From Geothrix rubra (lineage in GTDB: Bacteria > Acidobacteriota > Holophagae > Holophagales > Holophagaceae): 64,000 nucleotides of DNA. The notes under the pieces were generated by a model that saw nothing but the letters and a program-made list of their open reading frames with translations, had not been told where the DNA came from and searched no databases. Numbering within the stretch: position 1 is the stretch's first letter; each line of letters opens with the position of its first letter. Positions 17,144 through 25,431 of the stretch are shown here, in pieces. The translations under genes were made by a program, and so were the position numbers. Where the stretch lies: assembly GCF_030268065.1 (NCBI RefSeq), contig NZ_BSDD01000002.1, forward strand, positions 496,001 to 560,000, read 5' to 3'.

Positions 17144-18829
17144 GTGCAGACCCGACTCGCCCTCCGGCTCGTGGCCACCCTGGCCCTGGCCACCCCCACC
17201 CTCTTCGCGGCCCGTCCCGACGGCCTGGCCTCCGAGGCCCAGCGCCACCTGGACGCCCGGGTGTACGACCTGGGCCTGGACCGTGACCACAGCTTCGCCC
17301 TCAAGAACGTGTTCGAGGAGCCCTCGGGCGAGGCCCACGTCCGCATGCGCCAGTTCTACAAGGGGGTGCGGGTGATGGGCGGCGAGGCCATCGTCCACCT
17401 GACCGGCGGCCGGGTCTATGACCGCACGGACGCCCTGGTCCGCGGCCTCAGCCTGAACGTCACGCCGGCCCTGGGCCGGGCCGAGGCCCTGGCCGCCGCG
17501 GACCGCGCCCTGGCCCCGAAGGGCGCCTACGCCGTGGCCCCCACCGCCGAGCTCGTCATCGCCCAGGTGGACACCGAGCTCGTCACGCGCGGCGGGTCGC
17601 GCACGGTGACGCGCCCCGTCCTGGCCTACCACGTCCACACCGAGCTGGAGAACGCCCAGGAGACCCGTCACACCGACTTCCTGGTGGACGCCCGCACGGG
17701 CGCCGTCCTGGAATCCTGGAACACCCTCCACACCGCAGGCGCCACCGGGACCGGCAACTCCCAGTACTCCGGCACGGTGGCCCTGGCCACGAACAGCGCC
17801 ACGGGCGGCTACGAATTGCGGGACATGACCCGCGGCACAGGCGGCACCTTCGGCGCCAATGTGGTGACCAACCTGAACCACGCCACCTCCGGCAACGGCA
17901 CCCTCTACACGGACGCCGACAACACCTGGGGCGACGGCGCCAACTACGTGGAGGGGTCCTCCACCACCGCCGCCAACGGCGAGACCGCGGCCGTGGATGC
18001 GGCCTACGGGGTCCAGCAGACCTGGGACTACTACAAGAACGTGTTCGCCCGGAACGGCATCGACGGCGCCGGCACCGCCACCTACAGCCGGGTGCACTAC
18101 AGCAACAGCTACGACAACGCCTTCTGGTCGGACAGCTGCTTCTGCATGACCTACGGCGACGGCAGCAGCTTCCAGACCCTCACTTCCATCGACGTGGCCG
18201 GCCACGAGATGAGCCACGGCGTCTGCGCCCGCACGGCGAACCTCACCTACCGCGGCGAATCCGGCGGCCTGAACGAGGCCAACTCCGACATCATGGGCAC
18301 CATGGTGGAGTTCATGGGCCACGGCGGCGGCACCACCACCATCCCGAACTACACGGCCATCGGCGGCACCATCAGCACCGTGGGGGGCGTGGTCCCGGCG
18401 GCCAACTACCTCATCGGCGAGCAGCTCGAGACCTCCGCCTTCGCCCACCCCCTGCGCTGGATGTACAAGCCCAGCCTGGACGGCAAGAGCCCCGACGCCT
18501 GGTCCACCAGCCTCAAGCGCCTGGACGTCCACTACAGCTCCGGCGTGGCCAACCACTTCTTCTTCCTCCTGGCCCACGGCAGCCAGATCGACGCCTTCTC
18601 CGGCAACATCCAGTCCCCCATGGCCAACGGCGTCACCAGCGTCGCGGGCATCGGCAACGACAAGGCCGCCCGCATCTGGTACCGGGCCCTCACGGTCTAC
18701 ATGACCTCCAGCACCACCTACGCCGGCGCCCGCACCGCCACCCTGAGCGCCGCCAAGGACCTCTACGGCGCCACCTCCGCCGAGTACAACGCGGTCAACA
18801 CCGCCTGGCTGGCCGTGAATGTGAAGTAG
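17144..18829 (+). CDS. Thermolysin-like secreted metalloprotease (M4)
   Basis: A 561-aa exported protease. It has a signal peptide (1-22), FTP/PepSY-type propeptide (about 25-195, with VRMRQFYKGVRVMGGEAIVHL) and an M4 catalytic domain. The zinc site is H354-E355-M-S-H358 with E378 (GGLNEANSD), the exact thermolysin spacing. The late histidine is probably in LDVHYSSGVANHFFFLLA. GTG 17144 is chosen because GAGGAGG sits at 17132-17138 and the signal peptide begins there. It would degrade extracellular protein. No dedicated secretion gene lies beside it. Confidence 0.95.
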   Translation: MQTRLALRLVATLALATPTLFAARPDGLASEAQRHLDARVYDLGLDRDHSFALKNVFEEPSGEAHVRMRQFYKGVRVMGGEAIVHLTGGRVYDRTDALVRGLSLNVTPALGRAEALAAADRALAPKGAYAVAPTAELVIAQVDTELVTRGGSRTVTRPVLAYHVHTELENAQETRHTDFLVDARTGAVLESWNTLHTAGATGTGNSQYSGTVALATNSATGGYELRDMTRGTGGTFGANVVTNLNHATSGNGTLYTDADNTWGDGANYVEGSSTTAANGETAAVDAAYGVQQTWDYYKNVFARNGIDGAGTATYSRVHYSNSYDNAFWSDSCFCMTYGDGSSFQTLTSIDVAGHEMSHGVCARTANLTYRGESGGLNEANSDIMGTMVEFMGHGGGTTTIPNYTAIGGTISTVGGVVPAANYLIGEQLETSAFAHPLRWMYKPSLDGKSPDAWSTSLKRLDVHYSSGVANHFFFLLAHGSQIDAFSGNIQSPMANGVTSVAGIGNDKAARIWYRALTVYMTSSTTYAGARTATLSAAKDLYGATSAEYNAVNTAWLAVNVK

Positions 18830-18846
18830 GCCCTCCAGCCGCCCCT

Positions 18847-18874
18847 GGAAGCCCCGGCCCCGGCCGGGGCTTCC
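18847..18874 (+). terminator. Hairpin terminator after the M4 protease gene
   Basis: GGAAGCCCCGGC (18847-18858), loop CCCG, and GCCGGGGCTTCC (18863-18874) form a perfect 12-bp stem, followed by CCTGTACC. It has the shape of a terminator but a weak U-tract. Confidence 0.65.
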
Positions 18875-18921
18875 CCTGTACCGGGTTCCCCGCGGGCGCC
18901 GGATGCCCGATAGTGGGGGCG

Positions 18922-19644
18922 ATGAGCACCTCCACCCGGCGCACCTGCCCCAGCTGCCACACCCGCCTCTCGCCCCTGGCCGCGGAGTGCCCGGAGTGCG
19001 GCCTGGCGCTGGCACCCGCCCGGCAGGGCCGGCCCATGCTCTTCCAGGCCTCCGCCCTGGCCCAGGCCTCCTTCGACCCTCCTCCACGGGCCCTCACCGC
19101 CCCCGCCCTGGGCCGGATCGCCCCGGTCTCCATTGAGATCGCCCCCGAAGAACTCCACCGGACCCAGGATCCCGCCGAAACCCTCCCCGAAGCCCCTGTC
19201 GAGCCCCGCCCTGCCCTGGCGGACCAGGAGCCCGTGGCGAGCTTCTGGCCCCTGGTGAAGGTCGAAGTGACGGAGGCCGTCCTCCTGGTCGCCTTGCAGG
19301 CCCTGGCCCTGGCCCTCCCCGCCTGGGCCCTCGGGGTACCCCCCTTGCGGATGCTGGGCGGCGCCTGGCCCTTCGTCGTCCCCTACCTCCTCGCCACCTC
19401 GTGGGTGTTCTTCATGGCCCCCCTCGTCCTCACGGGCAAGTCGCCGCTCATGGGGCGCTTCGGGGTCACCCTGGCCGAGAACAGCCCCGAGCGGCGCATC
19501 GCCTTCTCCCTGGTCCACCTGCTGTCCGTGCTTTGTTTCCCCCTGAGCTTCCTCTGCATGGTGCTCAGCCCCCGGCACCAGACTCTCGCCGAGCTGCTGA
19601 GCGGCCAGGAGCTGCTGTCGCGGCCCGCCGACCGCCTGCGCTGA
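18922..19644 (+). CDS. Zinc-ribbon RDD-family membrane protein
   Basis: A 240-aa protein. The N-terminus holds a zinc ribbon with two CPxC knuckles (CPSC at 9-12, CPEC near 23-26). A proline-rich linker follows, then an RDD-like membrane domain with three to four helices (VTEAVLLVALQALALALPAW, WPFVVPYLLATSWVFFMAPLVL, SLVHLLSVLCFPLSFLCMVL) and the family pattern GKSPLMGRFGVTL. The role is unknown. ATG 18922 was preferred to an in-frame GTG at 18913. It converges on the KimA-like permease gene. Confidence 0.75.
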   Translation: MSTSTRRTCPSCHTRLSPLAAECPECGLALAPARQGRPMLFQASALAQASFDPPPRALTAPALGRIAPVSIEIAPEELHRTQDPAETLPEAPVEPRPALADQEPVASFWPLVKVEVTEAVLLVALQALALALPAWALGVPPLRMLGGAWPFVVPYLLATSWVFFMAPLVLTGKSPLMGRFGVTLAENSPERRIAFSLVHLLSVLCFPLSFLCMVLSPRHQTLAELLSGQELLSRPADRLR

Positions 19645-19650
19645 GACGCC

Positions 19651-21582
19651 CTACTGGGGCAGGTGCATGGGCACGGAGGTCACGATGATCCCCGGCTTGA
19701 GCAGCAGCGAGGCCTTGATCCGGAAGGCCGTCTGGTTGTGGAGGAACTGCTGCCACCACTTCGGGGCCACGAACTCCGGCAGGATGACCGTGAGGGCCAG
19801 CTCCGGCTCGGCCAGGCGGATGCGGTCCACCTCCTCCAGGATCGGCTCCACCACCTTCCGGTAGGGGCTGTGGAGGCAGCGGAGGGGGACCCCCATGCCG
19901 TAGCTGGTCCAGTCCGAGCGCAGCTTCTCCATGGCCGGGCTCTCGTGGTACCCGTCGGAGCCCAGGTCCACCGTGAGGGCCTCCACCCGGTCCCCGGCGA
20001 TGAGCCGGCCGTAGAGGAGGGCCTGCACCACGCCCCGGTGGATGCCGTTCACCAGCACCAGCGCGTGGTGCTTGGTGGGGAGGAAGGCATCCGTGCGGCT
20101 GGCGGCCAGCCGAGACTTCACGCTCACGTAGTGGCGGCGGATGTTGAAGTGGATCACCACCAGCACCGGCACCAGGAGGATCACGATCCAGGCGCCGTGG
20201 ATGAATTTCGTGATGGCGATGTCCAGCAGCACGATGAAGGCGGTGAGGGCGCCCAGCCCGTTGATGGCCGCCTTGGCGTGCCAGTGGGTGCCGCGGATCT
20301 TCAGCCAGTGGACCACCATGCCCGTCTGGCTGAGGGTGAAGCCCATGAACACGCCGGCGGCATAGAGGGGCAGCAGCACGTCCGTGTTGGCGTGGAAGAG
20401 CCAGACCAGCACCCCCGAGAAGACGAAGAGGATGAGGATGCCGTTGGAGAACACCAGGCGGTCGCCCTGGCTGGCGAACTGGCGGGGCAGGAAGCCGTCC
20501 CGGGCCTGGAGGGCGGCCAGGCGCGGGAAATCCGCGAAGGCGGTGTTGGCGGCGACCACCAGGATGGCGAAGGTGAAGCCCTGCACGGTGTAGTAGACGA
20601 GCTTGGGGAATCCGTGGGTGACGTCGCCCAGGATGGCCTTGTTCAGCTTGGACAGGAGGGTTTCCGCCACCACGGACGGATCCGCGCTGTGCTGGTAGGT
20701 CACCCCGAAGCGATGCGCGAGCAGGGTGATCCCCAGGAACATGGTGGCCAGGAGCCCCACCATCCAGATCATGGTCTTGGCCGCGTTGGGGCCCGTGGGC
20801 TCGCGGAAGGCGGTGGTGCCGTTCGAGATGGCCTCCACGCCCGTGAGGGCCGTGCAGCCCGCGCTGTAGGCCCGCATGAACACCCAGACCATGGTGAGTC
20901 CGGCCAGGCGGCTGCCCTGGTCCGCGGCCTGCTGCACCTCCACGGGCGAGGGGACATGCCCCAGGAGCAGGCGCACCACGCCGTAGCCCAGGAGGCCCAG
21001 GATGCCCACCACGAAGCCATAGGTGGGCACGGCGAAGAGGCTGCCGCTCTCCCGGATCCCGCGGAGGTTCATCAGCGCGATGAAGCCGATGGCCGCCAGG
21101 GTGAGGGCCACGTTGTGCCCCGACAGGGCCGGCACCGCCGCCGTGATGGCCGCCACGCCGGAGGAGACGGACACGGCCACCGTCAGGATGTAGTCCAGGA
21201 GGAGCGAGGCGCCCGCCGTGAGGGCGGCGATGTCCCCGAGGTTCTCCATGGCGACGATGTAGGCCCCGCCGCCGCCGGGGTAGGCCAGGATGGTCTGCCG
21301 GTAGCTGATGGCCAGGATCACCAGCAGGGCCACGATGCCGAGGGCCACCGGGATGGACCAGCCGAATATCGCGTACCCCGCCGCCCCGGCGAGGGCGGTG
21401 GCGCCCAGGACATGCCCCACCGAGGCGGAGAGCGCCGCCATGATCTCCTGGGTGGCGTAGGCCACCGAGGAGAGGGCGTCCGAGCTGAAGACCGCCAGGG
21501 CGATGGGATTGCTGATCCGGGTCTGGTGGGTCTCCTCGCTGGCGAGCCGCCGCCCCAACAGGATCCGCCGCAGGTTCAACAT
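19651..21582 (-). CDS. KimA-like APC-family potassium transporter (copy 2)
   Basis: A 643-aa protein with about 12 membrane helices and a C-terminal cytoplasmic domain (about 475-643). SSDALSSVAYATQEIM, SYRQTILAYPGGGGAYIVA, LLLDYILTVAVSVS and CTALTGVEAISNGTTAF match the KimA/YdaO potassium-proton symporter branch of the APC superfamily. Potassium as substrate is inferred from family. It follows a close paralogue (21621-23516), clearly a tandem duplication, with 38 bp between them. No ydaO-type c-di-AMP riboswitch is apparent upstream of the pair. Confidence 0.85.
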   Translation of the reverse strand: MLNLRRILLGRRLASEETHQTRISNPIALAVFSSDALSSVAYATQEIMAALSASVGHVLGATALAGAAGYAIFGWSIPVALGIVALLVILAISYRQTILAYPGGGGAYIVAMENLGDIAALTAGASLLLDYILTVAVSVSSGVAAITAAVPALSGHNVALTLAAIGFIALMNLRGIRESGSLFAVPTYGFVVGILGLLGYGVVRLLLGHVPSPVEVQQAADQGSRLAGLTMVWVFMRAYSAGCTALTGVEAISNGTTAFREPTGPNAAKTMIWMVGLLATMFLGITLLAHRFGVTYQHSADPSVVAETLLSKLNKAILGDVTHGFPKLVYYTVQGFTFAILVVAANTAFADFPRLAALQARDGFLPRQFASQGDRLVFSNGILILFVFSGVLVWLFHANTDVLLPLYAAGVFMGFTLSQTGMVVHWLKIRGTHWHAKAAINGLGALTAFIVLLDIAITKFIHGAWIVILLVPVLVVIHFNIRRHYVSVKSRLAASRTDAFLPTKHHALVLVNGIHRGVVQALLYGRLIAGDRVEALTVDLGSDGYHESPAMEKLRSDWTSYGMGVPLRCLHSPYRKVVEPILEEVDRIRLAEPELALTVILPEFVAPKWWQQFLHNQTAFRIKASLLLKPGIIVTSVPMHLPQ

Positions 21583-21620
21583 GCCCCTCCGCTCACCAGC
21601 CCGAGGCCGGTTCCTGGAAG

Positions 21621-23516
21621 CTACTCCAGTATCGGCTCCAGATGGTAGGGGATCGAGATCACAACCGTCTTCGGCTTCATCAGGAGGGTGCCCTTGATGC
21701 GCCAGGCGGTCTGGTTGTGGAGCAGGTTCTCCCACCAGTGGGCGGTCACGAACTCGGGGAGGATCACCGTGATCGTGTACTCCGGCTCCACCCGCCGCAT
21801 GCGGTCCAGCTCCTCCACCACGGGCTCCACCACCTTGCGGTAGGGGCTCCGGATGGCCCGGAGGGGGATGCCCTCGCAGTAGCGGGGCCAGTCGGACCGG
21901 AGCTTCTCCAGGGCCGCGCTGTCCCGGCCGTGCTCATCGGGAAAGTCCACGGTGAGGGCCTCGACATTGCCGTGCTCGGCGATGACCTTGGCGTAGTTCA
22001 GCGCCTGCACCACGCCGGAATGGATGCCGGAGACCAGCACCACCACCCGGTTCTTGCGGGGCGAGATGAAGTCCGCCCGGCTGGCGGCCAGGATGGACTT
22101 CACCCGGATGTAGTGCCGGTGGATGTTGAAGAAGGTGGCCACCATCAGCGGCACGAGGACGATCACGATCCAGGCGCCGTGGGTGAAGCGCGTCACGGCG
22201 ATGACCAGCATCACGAGGAGCGTGGTGAGGGCCCCCAGGCCGTTGATGAGGGCCTTGACCTGCCAGTGCGGCCCCTTCCGGCGGAACCAGCGCCGCACCA
22301 TGCCCGTCTGGCTGATGGTGAAGCCCAGGAACACGCCCACGGCGTAGAGGGGGAGCAGGTGGTCCTCCTTGGCCCCGAACATGGCCACCAGGAAGCCAGC
22401 CGCCAGCGACAGGATGAGGATGCCGTTGGAGAAGACCAGCCGGTCGCCCTGGCTGGTGAACTGGCGGGGCAGGAAGCCGTCCCGGGCGTGGAGGGCCGCC
22501 AGCCGCGGGAAGTCCGCATAGGCCGTGTTGGCCGCCAGGGCCAGGATGGCCATGGTGAAGCCGGTGGTCGCCAGGTAGATGAGCCGCGGGACCCCGTGCT
22601 CCGCACCGCCGAGGATCTTGTGCGTGAGCTGGGAGAGCAGGGTCTCCGGGGAATCCGGGTGGTAGGTGAGGCCGTAGTGGTTCGTGAGGTAGGTGATCCC
22701 CAGGAACATCGTCCCCAGGAGGACCACCATCCAGGTCATGGTCTTGGAGGCGTTGTGGGACACCGGCTCCTTGAAGGCCGTGACCCCGTTGCTGATGGCC
22801 TCCACCCCCGTGAGGGCGGTGCAGCCCGCGCTGTAGGCCCGGGCGAAGAGCCAGACCGCCGCCAACCGGGCGGTGCCGTCGATGTGCACCGGGGGCGCCG
22901 TGAAGTGGCCCGCGCCCTTGTCCCCCATGGCCACGTTCCAGAACCCCCGGGCCAGGAGCCCGAGGATGCACATCACGAAACCGTAGGTGGGCAGCGAGAA
23001 GATCAGGCCGCTCTCCTTCACGCCCCGCAGGTTCATGAGCCCGATGAAGGCGATGATCCCCTCCGCGAGGAACACGCGGTGGGGCTCCAGGGCCGGGAAG
23101 GCGGAGGTGATGGCCGAGACGCCCGCGGAGACGGACACGGCCACGGTCAGGATGTAGTCGATGAGCAGGGAGGCGCCGGCGGTCTGGGCTGCGCCCTCGC
23201 CCAAGTTGTCCTTGGCCACCAGGTAGGCCCCGCCGCCGCTGGGATAGGCGTGGATGGTCTGCCGGTAGCTGACGTTCAGCACCAGCAGCAGGCCCACGAT
23301 GCCCAGGGCCACCCACCAGGACCAGCCCAGCACCCCCGCGCCGAACATGGCCACCGCCATGGTGAGGGGCGTCATGATCTCCTGGGTGCCGTAGGCCACG
23401 GAGGAGAGGGCGTCGGAGCTGAACACCGCGAGCGCGATGGGGTTGCTGATCCGGGTTTCGTGCGTCTCTTCGCTGGTGAGGCGTCGGCCCAGGAGGATGC
23501 GTCGGAGGTTCGCCAT
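21621..23516 (-). CDS. KimA-like APC-family potassium transporter (copy 1)
   Basis: A 631-aa paralogue of the downstream gene with the same architecture: MxNLRRILLGRRLxSEETHxTRISNPIALAVFSSDALSSVAY at the N-terminus, LLIDYILTVAVSVSAGVSAITSAFPAL, 12 helices and a C-terminal domain ending near HLEPILE. The two differ most in the extracellular loops (for example MAVAMFGAGVLGWS against SASVGHVLGATALAG). The start ATG 23516 lies 18 bp after the EamA gene, so the three form one transcript. Confidence 0.86.
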   Translation of the reverse strand: MANLRRILLGRRLTSEETHETRISNPIALAVFSSDALSSVAYGTQEIMTPLTMAVAMFGAGVLGWSWWVALGIVGLLLVLNVSYRQTIHAYPSGGGAYLVAKDNLGEGAAQTAGASLLIDYILTVAVSVSAGVSAITSAFPALEPHRVFLAEGIIAFIGLMNLRGVKESGLIFSLPTYGFVMCILGLLARGFWNVAMGDKGAGHFTAPPVHIDGTARLAAVWLFARAYSAGCTALTGVEAISNGVTAFKEPVSHNASKTMTWMVVLLGTMFLGITYLTNHYGLTYHPDSPETLLSQLTHKILGGAEHGVPRLIYLATTGFTMAILALAANTAYADFPRLAALHARDGFLPRQFTSQGDRLVFSNGILILSLAAGFLVAMFGAKEDHLLPLYAVGVFLGFTISQTGMVRRWFRRKGPHWQVKALINGLGALTTLLVMLVIAVTRFTHGAWIVIVLVPLMVATFFNIHRHYIRVKSILAASRADFISPRKNRVVVLVSGIHSGVVQALNYAKVIAEHGNVEALTVDFPDEHGRDSAALEKLRSDWPRYCEGIPLRAIRSPYRKVVEPVVEELDRMRRVEPEYTITVILPEFVTAHWWENLLHNQTAWRIKGTLLMKPKTVVISIPYHLEPILE

Positions 23517-23534
23517 GGCGTCGTCCTGGGGAGA

Positions 23535-23945
23535 TCAGCGGGCCATGAGCCAGAGGCCCGCGAGGGTTGCGGCCAGCCCCACCAGCCGGGTGGGCTGAAG
23601 GTGCTCGCGGAAGAACAGGAAGGCCAGGAGGGCCACCAGCAGGAAGTTCGCGTTCATGATGCCGATGACGATGGCCGTCCGTCCGCCGCGGGAGAAGCTC
23701 TCGTTGACGAAGACCAGGGCCAGGGACGTGGCGAAGCCCGCGCCGAGGGCCCAGGCCACCGCGCCGGCCGGGGCCCCGGACCGCCCGCGGAGCATCCCGT
23801 AGAGCACCGCCAGCGGCAGCTCACCGGCCACCACCCAGAACAGCACGCCCGCGGAGGAGAGCCCCCGCTGGCTCGCCGCCTTCATACCGAGATTCCCCAG
23901 CCCCATGAAGACGAAGGCCGCCAGTGCCCATCCCAACCACGCCAT
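23535..23945 (-). CDS. EamA/DMT-family half transporter
   Basis: A 136-aa integral membrane protein with four to five hydrophobic segments covering a single EamA repeat (WALAAFVFMGLGNLGMKAASQRG ... NANFLLVALLAFLFFREHLQPTRLVGLAATLAGLWLM). Full EamA carriers have two repeats, so this one would act as a dimer, as small multidrug-type proteins do. ATG 23945 was chosen over an in-frame TTG upstream. It heads the operon with the two KimA-like genes. Confidence 0.78.
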   Translation of the reverse strand: MAWLGWALAAFVFMGLGNLGMKAASQRGLSSAGVLFWVVAGELPLAVLYGMLRGRSGAPAGAVAWALGAGFATSLALVFVNESFSRGGRTAIVIGIMNANFLLVALLAFLFFREHLQPTRLVGLAATLAGLWLMAR

Positions 23946-24130
23946 GCCCGACCATCCCAAAGGGACCCATTATGGCCCCAGGTCCCCCGGCCTCGCGCCA
24001 CGAATCCCGCGGCAGGGCCACGCCCGCCTCCGCCACGGCGTCGCCGACCGGTGGGTCCACAACCGACATATCAACAAGATTAATAAAAACAGCTAAATAC
24101 ATATTTTTTGAAAAAATGATCCGCCCCCGC

Positions 24131-24146
24131 CGTGATCCCTGTCACA
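24131..24146. promoter_or_regulatory. CRP/FNR-type palindrome upstream of the bufferin-like operon
   Basis: CGTGA-TCCCTG-TCACA (24131-24146) fits the CRP-type pattern TGTGA-N6-TCACA with one mismatch. It sits just beyond the AT-rich promoter region. A similar palindrome occurs at 32373-32388. Protein binding is inferred. Confidence 0.4.
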
Positions 24147-24207
24147 GCCCGGGATGGACCCGCACCCAACAAGGCACATCGCTCCTTCGGGAGGATCCCC
24201 ACTCACC

Positions 24208-24246
24208 GGGTCCACCGGACCCATCGGCGGAAGCGTCCGCCAGGAG
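24208..24246 (+). promoter_or_regulatory. Two leader hairpins abutting the ribosome binding site of the precursor gene
   Basis: GGGTCC-ACC-GGACCC (24208-24222) and GGCGGA-AGCG-TCCGCC (24226-24241) are perfect 6-bp stems. The second ends directly against AGGAG (24242-24246), the RBS of the gene at 24255. They may protect the transcript 5' end or tune initiation. Confidence 0.5.
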
Positions 24247-24254
24247 ACCTCGAC

Positions 24255-24530
24255 ATGAACCGCACCACCCCCTCCCTCGCCACCCTCTTCGCCGCCGGCG
24301 CCTTCGTGGCCGCCAGCGCCGTCCCGGCCGTGGCCGCCACCCCCGTCTCCACCCACTCCGCCAACACCTTGACCGAGGCCGGCTGCGGCGCGAAGGACGC
24401 CAAGGACGCGAAGTGCGGCAAGGACGGCAAGTCCAAGAAGGACGCCAAGGAGACCAAGGACACCAAGAAGAAGGGCGACAAGGACGCCTCCTGCGGGAAG
24501 GGCTCCTGCGGCAGCCAGAAGAAGGGCTGA
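24255..24530 (+). CDS. Cys-Gly/Lys-rich secreted peptide, bufferin/HvfA-like RiPP precursor
   Basis: A 91-aa protein. Residues 1-28 are a Sec signal peptide (AVPAVAA). The mature part is about 63 residues, very rich in Lys and Asp, with four cysteines each followed by glycine (AGCGAK, AKCGKD, ASCGKG, GSCGSQ). The next two genes encode a DUF692 (MNIO) enzyme and a DUF2063 partner. In bufferin and HvfA systems such enzymes oxidise precursor cysteines into thiooxazole or oxazolone-type groups that bind copper or other metals. This gene is therefore very likely the substrate. The modification and the metal are inference. RBS AGGAG at 24242-24246. Confidence 0.8.
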   Translation: MNRTTPSLATLFAAGAFVAASAVPAVAATPVSTHSANTLTEAGCGAKDAKDAKCGKDGKSKKDAKETKDTKKKGDKDASCGKGSCGSQKKG

Positions 24531-24544
24531 GTCGTTCCGGGATC

Positions 24545-24569
24545 GCGGGCGGAGCGCTGCTCCGCCCGC
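24545..24569 (+). terminator. Intercistronic hairpin between precursor and modifying-enzyme genes
   Basis: GCGGGCGGAGC (24545-24555), loop GCT, GCTCCGCCCGC (24559-24569): a perfect 11-bp GC stem 14 bp after the precursor stop. It probably acts as a partial terminator or 3'-end stabiliser that leaves more precursor than enzyme mRNA. Confidence 0.65.
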
Positions 24570-24588
24570 CCCGCCTTTCCGAGGAGCC

Positions 24589-25431
24589 ATGACCTTCAGC
24601 GGCGTCGGACTGGGCCTGCGGCGGCCCCACATCGAGCAGGTCGCGGCCCTGGCGGCCGCGCCGGTGCCCTTCTGGGAGATCGCCCCGGAGAACGTGGTGG
24701 GCACGGGCGGCGCACGGCACCGGATGCTCACGGGCGTCCTGGAGCGGGACGACGTGATCACCCACGGCCTCTCCATGTCCATCGGCGGCTTCGACGCCTG
24801 GCTGCCCGAGGTGCTGGATCGCCTCGTGGCCTTCCTCAAGGCCACGGGCACGCCGTGGCACTCCGAGCACCTCTGCTGGAGCAGCTTCGGGGGCGCCCAC
24901 ACCCACGAGCTGCTGCCCATGCCGTTCACCCGGGAGGCCGTGCGCCACACCGTGACCCGCGTGAAGGCCCTCCAGGCAAGGCTTCCCGTGCCCTTCCTCC
25001 TGGAGAACATCAGCTACTACGCCGAACTGGGCGCCGCGGAGATGTCCGAGCGGGAGTTCGTCCTGGAGGTGCTGGAAGGCGCGGACTGCGGGTGGCTGCT
25101 GGACATCAACAACGTCTACGTGAACAGCGTGAACCACGGCTTCGACCCCAAGGCCTGGCTTGCGGGGATGCCCCTGCATCGGGTGGCCCAGCTGCACATC
25201 GCCGGCCACACATGGCTGGAGGCGGAGGGGGTCCTCCTCGATACCCATGGCGCCCCGGTGGTGGATCCGGTGGCGAACCTCCTGGCCTGGGTGCTCGCCC
25301 GCCTCGGCCGCCCGGTGCCGGTGCTCCTGGAGCGGGACCACGAGATCCCGGAGCTGGCGGTCCTGCTGGCGGAGCGCGAGGCGCTCCAGCGGGTGTACGA
25401 CCGGGCCCTGGCGGGGGTGGCCCATGCCTGA
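24589..25431 (+). CDS. bufB: DUF692 multinuclear iron-dependent oxidase (MNIO), BufB/HvfB-like
   Basis: A 280-aa TIM-barrel protein of the DUF692 family. It has WEIAPENVVG near the start, THGLSMSIGG, WHSEHLCW, LLENISYY, LLDINNVYVN, HIAGH and LLERD, which together place the His, Glu, Asp and Asn residues that bind two or three irons in this family. Such enzymes oxidise cysteine in ribosomal peptides. The candidate substrate is encoded directly upstream. GAGGAG at 24581-24586 is the RBS. Its 3' end overlaps the DUF2063 gene by 8 bp. Family assignment is firm; the exact product is unknown. Confidence 0.93.
   Translation: MTFSGVGLGLRRPHIEQVAALAAAPVPFWEIAPENVVGTGGARHRMLTGVLERDDVITHGLSMSIGGFDAWLPEVLDRLVAFLKATGTPWHSEHLCWSSFGGAHTHELLPMPFTREAVRHTVTRVKALQARLPVPFLLENISYYAELGAAEMSEREFVLEVLEGADCGWLLDINNVYVNSVNHGFDPKAWLAGMPLHRVAQLHIAGHTWLEAEGVLLDTHGAPVVDPVANLLAWVLARLGRPVPVLLERDHEIPELAVLLAEREALQRVYDRALAGVAHA

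Larger units (their letters stand above)
23946..24254. other. AT-rich divergent promoter region between EamA/KimA and MNIO operons
   Basis: A 309-bp gap. Bases about 24060-24118 are strikingly AT-rich for this genome (runs of A and T, several TATA/TAAATA-like elements on both strands) and probably hold divergent promoters. The plus-strand leader of the peptide gene then carries a CRP-like palindrome and two small hairpins. I cannot fix a single -35/-10 pair. Confidence 0.5.
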
